Assembly: GCA_938040985.1 (NCBI GenBank)
Contig: CALHZD010000036.1
Location: forward strand, 1-29,911
Reading direction: 5' to 3'
Source of the DNA: an uncultured Propionivibrio sp.
GTDB lineage: Bacteria > Pseudomonadota > Gammaproteobacteria > Burkholderiales > Rhodocyclaceae
Length of the DNA stretch: 29,911 bases
This document shows positions 15,168 to 23,612 of this stretch, one piece after another. The notes below the pieces were generated by a model. The model worked only from the letters and a program-made list of their open reading frames with translations. It had not been told where the DNA came from and searched no databases. The translations under genes were made by a program, and so were the position numbers. The stretch's first letter is position 1; every line of letters starts with the position of its first letter.

Positions 15168-16133
15168 ATGATCTTCCTCACCGCTGTGGAAAGTGTCCTG
15201 TCCGTCGTATTGCTGATTGCGCTGGGTTTCGCGTTGCGACAGCGCGGCTGGTTTGCCGATACGTTCGCCGCCAACATCTCGCGGCTGATTATGAATATTG
15301 CGCTACCGGCATCGATTTTCGTGTCGGTGCTGACGTATCTTCACCGCGACCAGCTCGCCGCATTATCGGATGGACTGATATATGGTGTGGTATCGCTTTT
15401 GTTGGGTTATCCGATGGCCTGGCTGATGGTGAAGGTATTGAAGGTGCGTCCGGGGCGGCGTGGGGTATTTATCAACACCATCGTTAATGCCAATACGATT
15501 TTTATCGGCCTGCCGCTCAATGTGGCGCTGTTCGGCGATGCGGCCATGCCGTATTTTCTGGTCTATTACGTGTTGAATACGGTCTCGACCTGGGCGTTCG
15601 GGGTCTTTCTGATTGCCCGCGACCCGCTGCCCGGACAATCCGCCGCACCGCAGAAAAAATTTGACTGGAAAAAACTGTTGCCCGCGCCGCTCTTGGGCTT
15701 TTTGCTGGCGATGGTCTTCCTGCTGGCCGATATTCCGGTGCCGTCATTCGCCCATGCCGCGCTCGGCTATATCGGCGCGACGGTAACGCCGCTTTCGCTT
15801 CTCTATATCGGAATTACCTTGTGCGATGCGGGGCTGGCAAGCATCCGCTTCGACCGCGATACCATCGCCGCGCTGCTGGGTAAATTTGTCTTCGCGCCGC
15901 TGTTGATGTTCGTCCTGATTTATCTTGGCAAAAGTTGGCTGGCGCTGCCTGCGGCGGAGGCCAAAACTTTGATTGTGCAGTCGTCCGTATCCGCGTTGGC
16001 TGTCCTGCCGATTCTGGCGAACGAGGCCAGGGGCGACGTGCGCTTCGCCACCAATGTTGTGACCACCAGCACGCTGCTCTTTGTGGTGGTAGTGCCGCTG
16101 GTGGATTGGCTGCTGGCATGGCTGCCCCTTTAA
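15168..16133 (+). CDS. AEC-family transporter (malate permease-like)
   Basis: The protein has 321 residues from ATG 15168, which has GAGG upstream; ATG 15150 would add six residues. It is a membrane transporter of the auxin-efflux-carrier family with about ten hydrophobic segments in two halves, including VLLIALGFALRQRGW near the N-terminus, the conserved NANTIFIGLPLNVALFG near residue 105, and a final segment VVTTSTLLFVVVVPLV. Family members include bacterial malate and other dicarboxylate permeases. The malic enzyme gene starts 35 bases downstream on the same strand, which supports malate or a related organic acid as the substrate. The malic enzyme has its own Shine-Dalgarno and no terminator lies between them. 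Confidence 0.85.
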   Translation: MIFLTAVESVLSVVLLIALGFALRQRGWFADTFAANISRLIMNIALPASIFVSVLTYLHRDQLAALSDGLIYGVVSLLLGYPMAWLMVKVLKVRPGRRGVFINTIVNANTIFIGLPLNVALFGDAAMPYFLVYYVLNTVSTWAFGVFLIARDPLPGQSAAPQKKFDWKKLLPAPLLGFLLAMVFLLADIPVPSFAHAALGYIGATVTPLSLLYIGITLCDAGLASIRFDRDTIAALLGKFVFAPLLMFVLIYLGKSWLALPAAEAKTLIVQSSVSALAVLPILANEARGDVRFATNVVTTSTLLFVVVVPLVDWLLAWLPL

Positions 16134-16168
16134 ACCCTTTCCCTTCAATATCCCCATAGGAGACAACG

Positions 16169-17806
16169 ATGAGTAATACCCCTGATGTCATGCAAAACCC
16201 GCTGACCAACAAAGGCACCGCGTTCACGGCAGATGAACGTGCAAAATATGGCCTCACCGGCCGACTGCCCGTCGCCGTGGAAACCCTCGACCAGCAGGCG
16301 GCGCGCGCCTATCGCCAGTTCGCGTCCTACGAGAAGGACATGGAGAAATACATTTTTCTTGATCAGCTGCACAACCGCAACGAGGTGCTCTACTACAAGC
16401 TCTTGACCGATCATCTCGCGGAAATGCTGCCGATTGTTTATGACCCGACCGTCGGCGAGGCGATCAAGCAGTGGAGTCGCGATTACCGCCGCTCGCGCGC
16501 TGTGTATCTCGATGTGAACCATCCGGAGAATATCCGCGCTTCGTTTGCGACGCTGGGCCTCGGCGCGGATGATGTCGATTTGCTGGTGGTATCGGACGCG
16601 GAAGAAATCCTCGGTATCGGCGACTGGGGCGTGAATGGCACGGATATTTCCGTCGGCAAGCTGGCGGTGTACACCGCAGCGGCAGGTATTCACCCTGCGC
16701 GCACCATCGCTGTCAATCTTGATGTCGGCACCGACAACGAAGCGCTGCTCAATGACCCCGCCTACCTCGGCAATCGCCACGCCCGCGTGCGCGGCGAACG
16801 TTACGATGCGCTGATCGCCGAATACCTGAAAGTGGCGACGGAACTCTTCCCGCACGCGCTGCTGCATTTTGAAGACTTCGGCCCGTCCAATGCCCGCCGC
16901 ATCCTTGTACAGAACCGCGATAAATACCGTATTTTCAACGACGATATGCAGGGCACGGGCGCCATCGTTATGGCCGCCGTCTTCTCCGGGCTGAAAGTCA
17001 CTAAGCAAACCTTCGCCGAACAGCGGTTGGTCGTTTACGGCGCGGGCACGGCGGGCACCGGCATGGCGGATCAAATCAGCGCGGCGATGGAACGCGACGG
17101 CCTCTCGCGCGAAGAAGCGAAGAAACGGGTGTGGCTGATCGACCGCAACGGTCTTGTTACCGACGATATGGCCGATCTGCCCGACTATCAGCAGGCATAC
17201 GCCCGCCCCGCCGCCGAAGTGGCCGGCTGGCAGAAAGCGGACGGCAAAATTAGCCTGCTCGAAGTGGTGAAGCAGGTGAAGCCGACTATCCTGATCGGCA
17301 CGTCCACCGATCACGGCGCCTTTACCGAAGCCGTCGTCAAAGCGCTGTGCGCCGGCGTAGAGCGCCCCATCCTGCTGCCGCTCTCTAACCCGACCGAGCG
17401 CATCGAGGTGATGCCCGCCGACGCCGTGCAATGGTCGGACGGCAAGGCGCTGATTGCCGTCGGCATCCCCGTGCTGCCCGTGCCGTATCAAGGCGTGCAC
17501 TACCACATCGGCCAGGCCAACAACGCCATGCTCTACCCCGGGCTGGGTCTCGGCGTCATCGTCTCCGGCGCGAAGCACGTGACCGACGGCATGCTGCTCG
17601 CCGCCGCCGAAGCCGTCGCTTCACAGGTCAACCCGCAAGACGTAGGCGCATCGCTGTTGCCGCCGGTGGATAATCTGCGCGCCTCGTCCGCCACTGTCGC
17701 GGTCGCCGTCGCCAAACAGGCGGTGAAAGACGGCATCGCCACCAAGCAGATGGATAATTGGGTGCAGGCGGTGCAGGATGCAATGTGGCAGCCGCGTTAC
17801 AGTTAA
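16169..17806 (+). CDS. maeA: NAD-dependent malic enzyme
   Basis: The 545-residue protein has the length and sequence of large-form NAD-malic enzymes such as E. coli MaeA (oxidative decarboxylation of L-malate to pyruvate). Recognisable are KGTAFTADERAKYGLTGRLP at the N-terminus, LPIVYDPTVGEA, the catalytic Tyr region, VVSDAEEILGIGDWGVNG, then the metal and Lys region HFEDFGPSNARRIL, FNDDMQGTGAIVMAAV and the NAD-binding VVYGAGTAGTGMAD. The C-terminus contains LPLSNPTERIEVMPADAVQW. It is preceded by a TAGGAGA ribosome-binding site and follows an AEC-family transporter by 35 bases, so the pair probably takes up and decarboxylates malate. An intrinsic terminator follows 15 bases after the stop. 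NAD rather than NADP use is inferred from the family type. Confidence 0.93.
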   Translation: MSNTPDVMQNPLTNKGTAFTADERAKYGLTGRLPVAVETLDQQAARAYRQFASYEKDMEKYIFLDQLHNRNEVLYYKLLTDHLAEMLPIVYDPTVGEAIKQWSRDYRRSRAVYLDVNHPENIRASFATLGLGADDVDLLVVSDAEEILGIGDWGVNGTDISVGKLAVYTAAAGIHPARTIAVNLDVGTDNEALLNDPAYLGNRHARVRGERYDALIAEYLKVATELFPHALLHFEDFGPSNARRILVQNRDKYRIFNDDMQGTGAIVMAAVFSGLKVTKQTFAEQRLVVYGAGTAGTGMADQISAAMERDGLSREEAKKRVWLIDRNGLVTDDMADLPDYQQAYARPAAEVAGWQKADGKISLLEVVKQVKPTILIGTSTDHGAFTEAVVKALCAGVERPILLPLSNPTERIEVMPADAVQWSDGKALIAVGIPVLPVPYQGVHYHIGQANNAMLYPGLGLGVIVSGAKHVTDGMLLAAAEAVASQVNPQDVGASLLPPVDNLRASSATVAVAVAKQAVKDGIATKQMDNWVQAVQDAMWQPRYS

Positions 17807-17821
17807 TCGCCTGGTCGCAAA

Positions 17822-17850
17822 AAACCGCCCTTCGGGGCGGTTTCTTTTTT
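17822..17850 (+). terminator. Intrinsic terminator after the malic enzyme gene
   Basis: A perfect 9-bp stem AAACCGCCC/GGGCGGTTT with the stable TTCG loop is followed by CTTTTTT. The A-tract on the left arm side could also serve the convergent SDR gene. Compare the mdaB terminator at 9985-10010, which has the same stem. Confidence 0.9.
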
Positions 17851-17970
17851 ACCCAATGAGCGCATATCGCTTCATTCCAAAAATCAGGCCGAAAAAGCAG
17901 TGCGCTGCGGACAGATTCCAGTAATACGGTGAGGAGACCCGTTACATTCAGGTTGTTCCTGGGCTGGGTA

Positions 17971-18720
17971 TTACCACGGCTGGGTGGTCGGGCCGATGGT
18001 GAACTCGCTGATATTGGTGTCATCCGGCTGGTTCAGGGCGAAGGCGACCACGCTGGCAACGCGTTCGGCGGGGATTTCGTAAGTGTCGTAGAGCTTGCGG
18101 TAGCCGCCGGAGGTGGCGCTGTCGGTGATGTGATCGACCAGTTCGGACTGCACCGCCGCCGGGTAGATGGTTGCGGTGCGGATGTTTGTTCTCGCCTGGG
18201 CCGACTCCATGCGCAACGATTCCATGATGGCCTTGACCGCCCATTTAGTGCCGCAGTACACGCCCGCGCCCGGGTAGGCTTTCAGCCCGGCCACCGACGA
18301 AGTCGCCAGCACATGTCCGGATTTTTGTGCGATGAACGTCGGCAGCACGGCGGCGATGCCATTCAGGACGCCTTTGATATTGACGTCCACCATCGCGTTC
18401 CAGTTGTCGGTTTCCAGCGCAGCGAAGGGCGAGTTCGGCATCAGCCCGGCATTGAGGAAGATGGCGTCCACTTTGCCAAAACTATCCAGCGCGAGTTGTA
18501 CCAGTGCTTTGCTGTCTGAGGGGTTGACGACGTCGGTCACGCGATAGACCGCAGCGCCGCCCTTGCCATTGATGCTGTCGGCGATGGCTTTGAGTTTTTC
18601 TTCACGGCGCGCGCCCAGCACCAGCTTGGCGCCCGCTTCGGCCAGCTTGTAAGCGGTGGCTTCGCCGATGCCCGATGAGGCGCCGGTGATGATGACGACC
18701 TTGTTCTCGATGTGGTTCAT
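17971..18720 (-). CDS. SDR-family oxidoreductase (classical short-chain dehydrogenase)
   Basis: The 249-residue protein starts at ATG 18720, preceded by GGAG; the open frame upstream to 18765 is not used. It is a classical SDR: cofactor motif TGASSGIG near residue 13, ARREEKL after the second strand (suggesting NADP), the structural NAG motif (FLNAGLMP), and the active-site Ser in ATSSVAG with Tyr-x3-Lys as YCGTK. The C-terminus ends near TIGPTTQPW, as in the COG4221-like branch. The substrate is unknown. The gene converges on the malic enzyme gene with a terminator between them, and has a perfect TATAAT box about 30 bases upstream. Confidence 0.88.
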   Translation of the reverse strand: MNHIENKVVIITGASSGIGEATAYKLAEAGAKLVLGARREEKLKAIADSINGKGGAAVYRVTDVVNPSDSKALVQLALDSFGKVDAIFLNAGLMPNSPFAALETDNWNAMVDVNIKGVLNGIAAVLPTFIAQKSGHVLATSSVAGLKAYPGAGVYCGTKWAVKAIMESLRMESAQARTNIRTATIYPAAVQSELVDHITDSATSGGYRKLYDTYEIPAERVASVVAFALNQPDDTNISEFTIGPTTQPW

Positions 18721-18751
18721 GGTTTTTTCTCCGTGCTTGGGGGTACAGGGG

Positions 18752-18757
18752 ATTATA
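18752..18757 (-). promoter_or_regulatory. TATAAT -10 box upstream of the SDR gene
   Basis: On the minus strand CCCCGTATAATCCCC places a consensus -10 box 31 bases before the start codon. No good -35 lies 16-18 bases further upstream, so activity may depend on an activator. Confidence 0.45.
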
Positions 18758-18765
18758 CGGGGCAA

Positions 18766-19362
18766 CAGGCAGAGTGGCGCCTGCGGCGACGGGTAGGATC
18801 AGGAAGGTACGGCGACGGATGATGGGTTGGGCACAGTTTCAGCCCAAATCAACAAGACAAGGCGCCGTATTCGACATCGCCAACCGGCGCGCATCATTCA
18901 TTTTATTTTTGATGGTAGCGAGCGGTGAATGCCGTCGTAATGGTGATCGCTGTCAGCGTAATATCAGCCGCGCGGTTCTGTCGAAGAAACGAGATCTTTG
19001 ATCCAGACGACCGCTATGCCATCCATTTCTTACGGATGCCGCGTGAGTAAAGGCGGTCAGAGGAAACGCCGGTTTCGTTCGCTGGCATTTGATAGCCCGT
19101 AGATACGCTGCACGGTAAATATCGGCATTCTTGTCATGGATCGTGGGTTGCCACCATCCATTTGTATTCGTTTTCCCGTTGTCCCGGATACGCCGGTCAA
19201 AGAACTTGACCGCAGACCGATCCTGATGTGCGCTCTATTGCTTGCATCGTTCAGGCATTGTGCATTCGTGTCGGGATGCCGGTAAAAGTGGATAAAAGCG
19301 AGGGTATGTGTGCACAAACGGCGGCGGCCGGCGAATACGCTTGCCGTACCGCCGCCAGCTTT
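18766..19362. other. Gap of about 600 bases without a recognisable gene
   Basis: Only short ORFs without family likeness are seen on either strand. The one notable stretch is at 18740-18832 on the minus strand, where the frame reads PIIRRRTFLILPVAAGATLP, which looks like a twin-arginine signal peptide (RRTFL) with no protein attached; it may be a relic of a lost gene. No tRNA, hairpin terminator or dispersed repeat was recognised in 18850-19362. Confidence 0.5.
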
Positions 19363-19758
19363 TTAGTCCTTGCCGAGCAGGGCGGCGATTTCCTTTTCCG
19401 CCTCGATCCAGTCGCTGACCGGATCGCTTTGAAACTGCCGGTTCTCGGCGCGGTAGTAAGCGGCTTCGGCAATCATGCGATAGCGCTCGTCATCACTAAC
19501 AACGATCAATCTTTTTTGCACGATTTCGACGGGCGGCGGGAAAACTGGGACGGTCGGCCTGTTCGCTGTTTTAGCCGTTTTCTTAGGTGCAGGTTGTGCT
19601 GCGGCCTTGTTTGAGGCTGCGGGTTTAACCGTCAGGTCGGTTGCGGCATTAGCCTTGACCGCAGCTTTTCTGGCGGTTGCTGCGGTTTTTGCAGCGGATT
19701 TCGCGGCCGATTTGGCGGCGGCAGTTCCCTTTCTGGTGGTTTTTGCGGTGCCGGTCAT
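19363..19758 (-). CDS. Small Lys/Ala-rich protein with C-terminal DUF2934 domain
   Basis: The 131-residue protein starts at ATG 19758, preceded by AAAGGAAG. Residues 1-75 are low-complexity and basic, with repeated AAK/SAAK tracts (AAAKSAAKSAAKTAATARKA) and PAPKKTAKTA, like histone-H1-type or AlgP-like tails that bind DNA. Residues about 92-131 form a DUF2934 domain: ERYRMIAEAAYYRAENRQFQ then DPVSDWIEAEKEIAALL. DUF2934 has no firm function. It lies 147 bases downstream of malQ on the same strand, so it may be read through from the glycogen operon or have its own promoter. Confidence 0.8.
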   Translation of the reverse strand: MTGTAKTTRKGTAAAKSAAKSAAKTAATARKAAVKANAATDLTVKPAASNKAAAQPAPKKTAKTANRPTVPVFPPPVEIVQKRLIVVSDDERYRMIAEAAYYRAENRQFQSDPVSDWIEAEKEIAALLGKD

Positions 19759-19905
19759 AGCGCTTCCTTTCAGGGGTTGGGGACGGTGCACTTTCAGTAT
19801 AGCATTCAGAAAATGGCATTCAGGAAATGCGCTGGAATGTTTCAGCAAGGGCACGCAATGGCGTCGAATGCCGTGGCGTGCGATGCACGGAAACGAGCGC
19901 GGCAG

Positions 19906-21465
19906 TTATGCAAATGCCGGCCGCGGGGCGTCGGGGTGACGGCCGTATAGATGCGCCAGCTCGGCAAGGCGTCCGGCGTGCCAGGGTTCGACCTGACGCC
20001 ACTGGAAGCGCCATTCCCAGTTGCCGTGGCTTTCTCCGGGCCGATTCATGCGGCTGTGCGTATCGAGGCCAAGCACGTCCTGCATAGGAACGATGCTGAT
20101 CGCGGCCACCGAGGCGGCGGCGGCGCGGATCAGCGCCCAATGGATGGCGCTGCCGTCGGTGTCGAGGTAACGGCGTACATCGTCCTGTTGGTGCGCGCCG
20201 AGCGCGTTCCACCAACCGAGGCTGGTGTCGTTGTCGTGAGTGCCGGTGTAGACGACGGTATCCGGCGTAAAGTTATGCGGCAGGTAGAGGTTGTCGCTTT
20301 GGCCATCGAAAGCAAATTGCAGGATGCGCATGCCGGGCAGGCCGACGGTGCGGCGCAGGGCGACGACTTCCGGGGTGAGGATGCCGAGGTCTTCGGCGAA
20401 GATTTTTGGGGTATCGCCGTCCGTGCCGTTCATGTCGTCGAACAGGCCCGCCTGGCGAATGGCCTCAAAGAGGGCGAGACCAGGCCCCGGCTGCCAGTGG
20501 CCGTGAACGGCCATTTCCGCATCGGCGGGAATTTCCCAGTAGGACTCAAAGCCGCGGAAGTGGTCGATGCGCACGCCGTCGCAGAGCGAGAGCACGCGCC
20601 GGATGCGCGCGATCCACCAGCGGTAGCCGTTCTGCGCATGAATGTTCCAGCGATAGAGCGGGTTGCCCCAGCGCTGCCCCGTGGCGCTGAAGTAATCGGG
20701 AGGGACGCCGGCAATGACGCGCGGGCGGCCGTCGGCGCCCAGATCGAACAGCGCCTGGTGCACCCAGACATCGGCGCTGTGTGCGGAAACGAAAATCGGC
20801 ATGTCGCCGATGATGCGGATGCCGCGTTCATTGGCATATTGCTTGATTGCGCGCCATTGACGGTCGAAACGCCATTGGCAGAATTTCCAGAAATCGCATT
20901 CGCTGACCAGCGTTCGTGCGGCTTCTTGCAGGGCATCGGCTTCCCGCAGCGCCAGCGCCGCGGGCCAGTCCTGCCAAAGCTTGCCGTCGCCGCCGTACTC
21001 TTGATCGAGCGCCATGAACAGCGCGTAATCATCCAGCCATGACTGTGCTTCGGCGCAGAAGGCGGCAAAATCCTGATGGGCCTCCTCGTGTCCGTGCGTT
21101 TCACTAAAAAAGCGGTCGGCCGCCAGACGCAGGCGCCGCATGCGATAGGGGATCACGGCCGGGTAGTCGACACGCTCCTCGCGCAGCGCGGGTTCGGGCG
21201 TAATTTCCTCGGCGCGCAGCCAGCCGCAATGGTGCAGTTGCGTCAGGTCGATCAGTAATTCGTTGCCGGCGAAGGCGGACGGACTCATATAGGGCGAATT
21301 GCCGGGGCCGATGCCGCTCAGCGGCAGAATTTGCCAGAGCGTCTGTGCGCCGGCGGCCAGCCAGTCGATGAAATGCCGGGCGGCTTCGCCAAAGTCGCCG
21401 GAACCATGCGGGCCGGGCAATGAGGTCGGGTGCAGCAGAATGCCGCTGAGTCGTTTGCTTGCCAT
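19906..21465 (-). CDS. malQ: 4-alpha-glucanotransferase (amylomaltase, GH77)
   Basis: The 519-residue protein starts at ATG 21465 with GGGGA upstream; the first residues MASKRLSGILLHPTSLPGPH are the usual N-terminus of the short, Thermus-type amylomaltases (about 500 residues, not the 694 of E. coli MalQ). A start at 21501 would add 12 residues. GH77 catalytic regions are present: nucleophile Asp in DGVRIDHFRGFE, acid Glu in FAEDLGIL, and stabilising Asp in TGTHDNDTSLGWW. It transfers maltodextrin chains, releasing glucose and lengthening acceptors for the phosphorylase. It is the last gene of the glgP-glgB-glgX-malQ operon, 53 bases after glgX. Confidence 0.93.
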   Translation of the reverse strand: MASKRLSGILLHPTSLPGPHGSGDFGEAARHFIDWLAAGAQTLWQILPLSGIGPGNSPYMSPSAFAGNELLIDLTQLHHCGWLRAEEITPEPALREERVDYPAVIPYRMRRLRLAADRFFSETHGHEEAHQDFAAFCAEAQSWLDDYALFMALDQEYGGDGKLWQDWPAALALREADALQEAARTLVSECDFWKFCQWRFDRQWRAIKQYANERGIRIIGDMPIFVSAHSADVWVHQALFDLGADGRPRVIAGVPPDYFSATGQRWGNPLYRWNIHAQNGYRWWIARIRRVLSLCDGVRIDHFRGFESYWEIPADAEMAVHGHWQPGPGLALFEAIRQAGLFDDMNGTDGDTPKIFAEDLGILTPEVVALRRTVGLPGMRILQFAFDGQSDNLYLPHNFTPDTVVYTGTHDNDTSLGWWNALGAHQQDDVRRYLDTDGSAIHWALIRAAAASVAAISIVPMQDVLGLDTHSRMNRPGESHGNWEWRFQWRQVEPWHAGRLAELAHLYGRHPDAPRPAFA

Positions 21466-21518
21466 GAAAATCCCCGTAAAAATTCCAGTGTCCGTTGTCA
21501 TCCGCGGCGATTCGCCGG

Positions 21519-23612
21519 TCAGTCTTGCCGCAGCCACTGCACGCTGCGGCCCGCCAGCGTCGTGCAACCGCACACGGTGTGTGCGGCGAATGGCACGTCG
21601 GCGGCAGTGTCGCACAGCATGTGCCAGCGGTCCGGCGGCAAAACAAAGTTCTGTGCGTCGGCGCTGCGATTGAAGAGCAGCAGCAGCTTCCCGGCAGCGT
21701 CATCGAGCAGGCAGCCGAGCGTATTTTGTTGCACGCCCGACGGCGTTGCCTGCCAGTCGTCCTGGCGCATTTCGCGCCCTTCGGCATGCTGCCAGATGAC
21801 ATCGCGGTGTCCATACGCCGTGGAACGGCCGGTCAACCAAGCGCGCCGGCGCAAGTGCGGCAGCCGCTTGCGCAGCGCAATCAGGCCGGCCGTAAAGTCG
21901 AACAGTTCGCTATCGACACGTGCCCAGTCGAGCCAGGTCAGCGGATTGTCCTGACAATAGGCGTTGTTGTTGCCCTGCTGCGTGCGGCCGATTTCGTCAC
22001 CGCCTTGCAGCATCGGCACGCCCTGCGCGGCGAACAGGGTGGCGAGCAGGGCGCGTTGTAGACGGCGTCGGCATTCGTTGACAACGGGATCGTCGCTGTC
22101 GCCCTCGACGCCGCAGTTCGATGAAAAGTTATGGCTGTGGCCGTCGCGGTTGTTTTCGCCGTTCGCCGCATTGTGTTTGTGCCGGTAGCTGACCAGATCG
22201 CGCAGGGTAAAGCCGTCGTGTGCGGTGATGAAATTGATGCCCGCCTGCGGTAGCCGCCCATCATGCCGGAAAACTTCGCTCGACCCGGCCAGCCGCTGCG
22301 CCAGTGCGCCGATACCGGCCTCCCCCGTCAGCCAGAAGGCGCGCACGTCATCGCGGAAACGATCGTTCCACTCGCTCCAGCCGGGCGGGAAGCGGCCGAG
22401 CCGATAGCCATCCATGCCCAGATCCCAGGGTTCGGCAATCAGCTTGACGCGCTGGAGCACCGGGTCTTGGCGAATTGCAGCGAGAAAGGCGCTCTCGCGC
22501 GTGAGCGCTGTGGCCAGATCGAAACGGAAGCCGTCGACGTGCATTTCTTCAACCCAGTAGCGCAGTGCATCCATGACCAGTTGCAAAACGCGCGGATGCG
22601 CGAGATTGAGCGTATTGCCGCAGCCGCTGAAGTTTTCATAGCGCATCGGGTCGTCGACCGCCAGGCGGTAGTAGCTGACGTTGTCGATGCCGCGAAAACT
22701 CAGCGTCGGGCCGGATTCATCACTCTCGGCCGTGTGGTTGAAAACGACGTCGAGAATAACCTCAATGCCTTCCCGATGCAGCGTCCGCACCATGGCGCGG
22801 AATTCGTCGATGACCGGCTGTTCATTGCCGGCGTAGCGCGATTCCGGGGCAAAAAAGGCGAGCGTGTTGTAGCCCCAGTAGTTCCTCAGGCCGTTGCGCG
22901 CCAGCCGTGGCTCGTCGACAAAGGCGTGCACCGGCAGCAGCTCGACGGCAGTGACGCCGAGCTGCTTGAAGTGGCGCAGCATGGCGGGAGAAGCAAGGCC
23001 AGCGTAGGTTCCACGCTGTGCTTCGGGCACGTCGGGATGCGTTTGCGTGGCGCCTTTGACGTGAATCTCATAAATCACCGAATCGGCCAGTGGAATGGCC
23101 GGCGGGGCATCATCGCCCCAATCAAAGGGGGCGGTGTCGGCGACGCGGGATATCAGAAGAGAGCGGACGGCGGCATCGCCGGCGTCGGAATCGGCCTGGG
23201 AAAGCTGCCGGCCGCCGGCCAGTTCGCGCGCATAAGGGTCGAGCAGCAGGCGTCGGGGATCAAAGCGGTTGCCGGGGACTGCCGCGTATTCTACGTATTC
23301 CGCGCCTTCCTCCGGCCCATAGACGCGATAGCCGTAGCGCAGGCCGGGACGCGCGCCGGGCAGATAGCCGTGCCAGACCTGGTCGGTTTTCCCGGGCAGC
23401 ATCAGGCGGCGTTCCTGCACGTCGTCAAGCAGACATAATTCGACGCGCGCGGCATGCGCCGAAAAGAGGGCAAAATTGACGCCGGCGCCATCCCAATGCG
23501 CGCCTAGCGGCCAGGCGCGGCCGCTGTCCAATGCTTCTTCGCGGCATTGCCTGGAAGCGCGATGAGTCGGTTCCGCTGGCTTCGAGGAGTTCAACGGCGT
23601 CAATGCTCCCAT
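21519..23612 (-). CDS. glgX: Glycogen debranching enzyme (isoamylase-type, GH13)
   Basis: The 697-residue protein has an N-terminal CBM48-like region (PLGAHWDGAGVNFALFSAHA) and a GH13 barrel: VILDVVFNHTAE, the nucleophile Asp in DGFRFDLATAL, the acid Glu in KLIAEPWDLG, and ITAHDGFTLRDLVSYRHKHN. This is the glgX/isoamylase type that cuts alpha-1,6 branches from phosphorylase-limit dextrins. E. coli GlgX has 657 residues. The ATG at 23612 lies inside the end of glgB, overlapping it by 13 bases with no own ribosome-binding site, so its translation is probably coupled to glgB; a later start would lose little. Confidence 0.93.
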   Translation of the reverse strand: MGALTPLNSSKPAEPTHRASRQCREEALDSGRAWPLGAHWDGAGVNFALFSAHAARVELCLLDDVQERRLMLPGKTDQVWHGYLPGARPGLRYGYRVYGPEEGAEYVEYAAVPGNRFDPRRLLLDPYARELAGGRQLSQADSDAGDAAVRSLLISRVADTAPFDWGDDAPPAIPLADSVIYEIHVKGATQTHPDVPEAQRGTYAGLASPAMLRHFKQLGVTAVELLPVHAFVDEPRLARNGLRNYWGYNTLAFFAPESRYAGNEQPVIDEFRAMVRTLHREGIEVILDVVFNHTAESDESGPTLSFRGIDNVSYYRLAVDDPMRYENFSGCGNTLNLAHPRVLQLVMDALRYWVEEMHVDGFRFDLATALTRESAFLAAIRQDPVLQRVKLIAEPWDLGMDGYRLGRFPPGWSEWNDRFRDDVRAFWLTGEAGIGALAQRLAGSSEVFRHDGRLPQAGINFITAHDGFTLRDLVSYRHKHNAANGENNRDGHSHNFSSNCGVEGDSDDPVVNECRRRLQRALLATLFAAQGVPMLQGGDEIGRTQQGNNNAYCQDNPLTWLDWARVDSELFDFTAGLIALRKRLPHLRRRAWLTGRSTAYGHRDVIWQHAEGREMRQDDWQATPSGVQQNTLGCLLDDAAGKLLLLFNRSADAQNFVLPPDRWHMLCDTAADVPFAAHTVCGCTTLAGRSVQWLRQD

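Noticed and set aside
14633..15277. Minus-strand frame of 214 codons taken as one gene
   Set aside because: Only the stretch from 14974 to about 14860 resembles a protein family; the rest crosses intergenic sequence and the start of the transporter gene.
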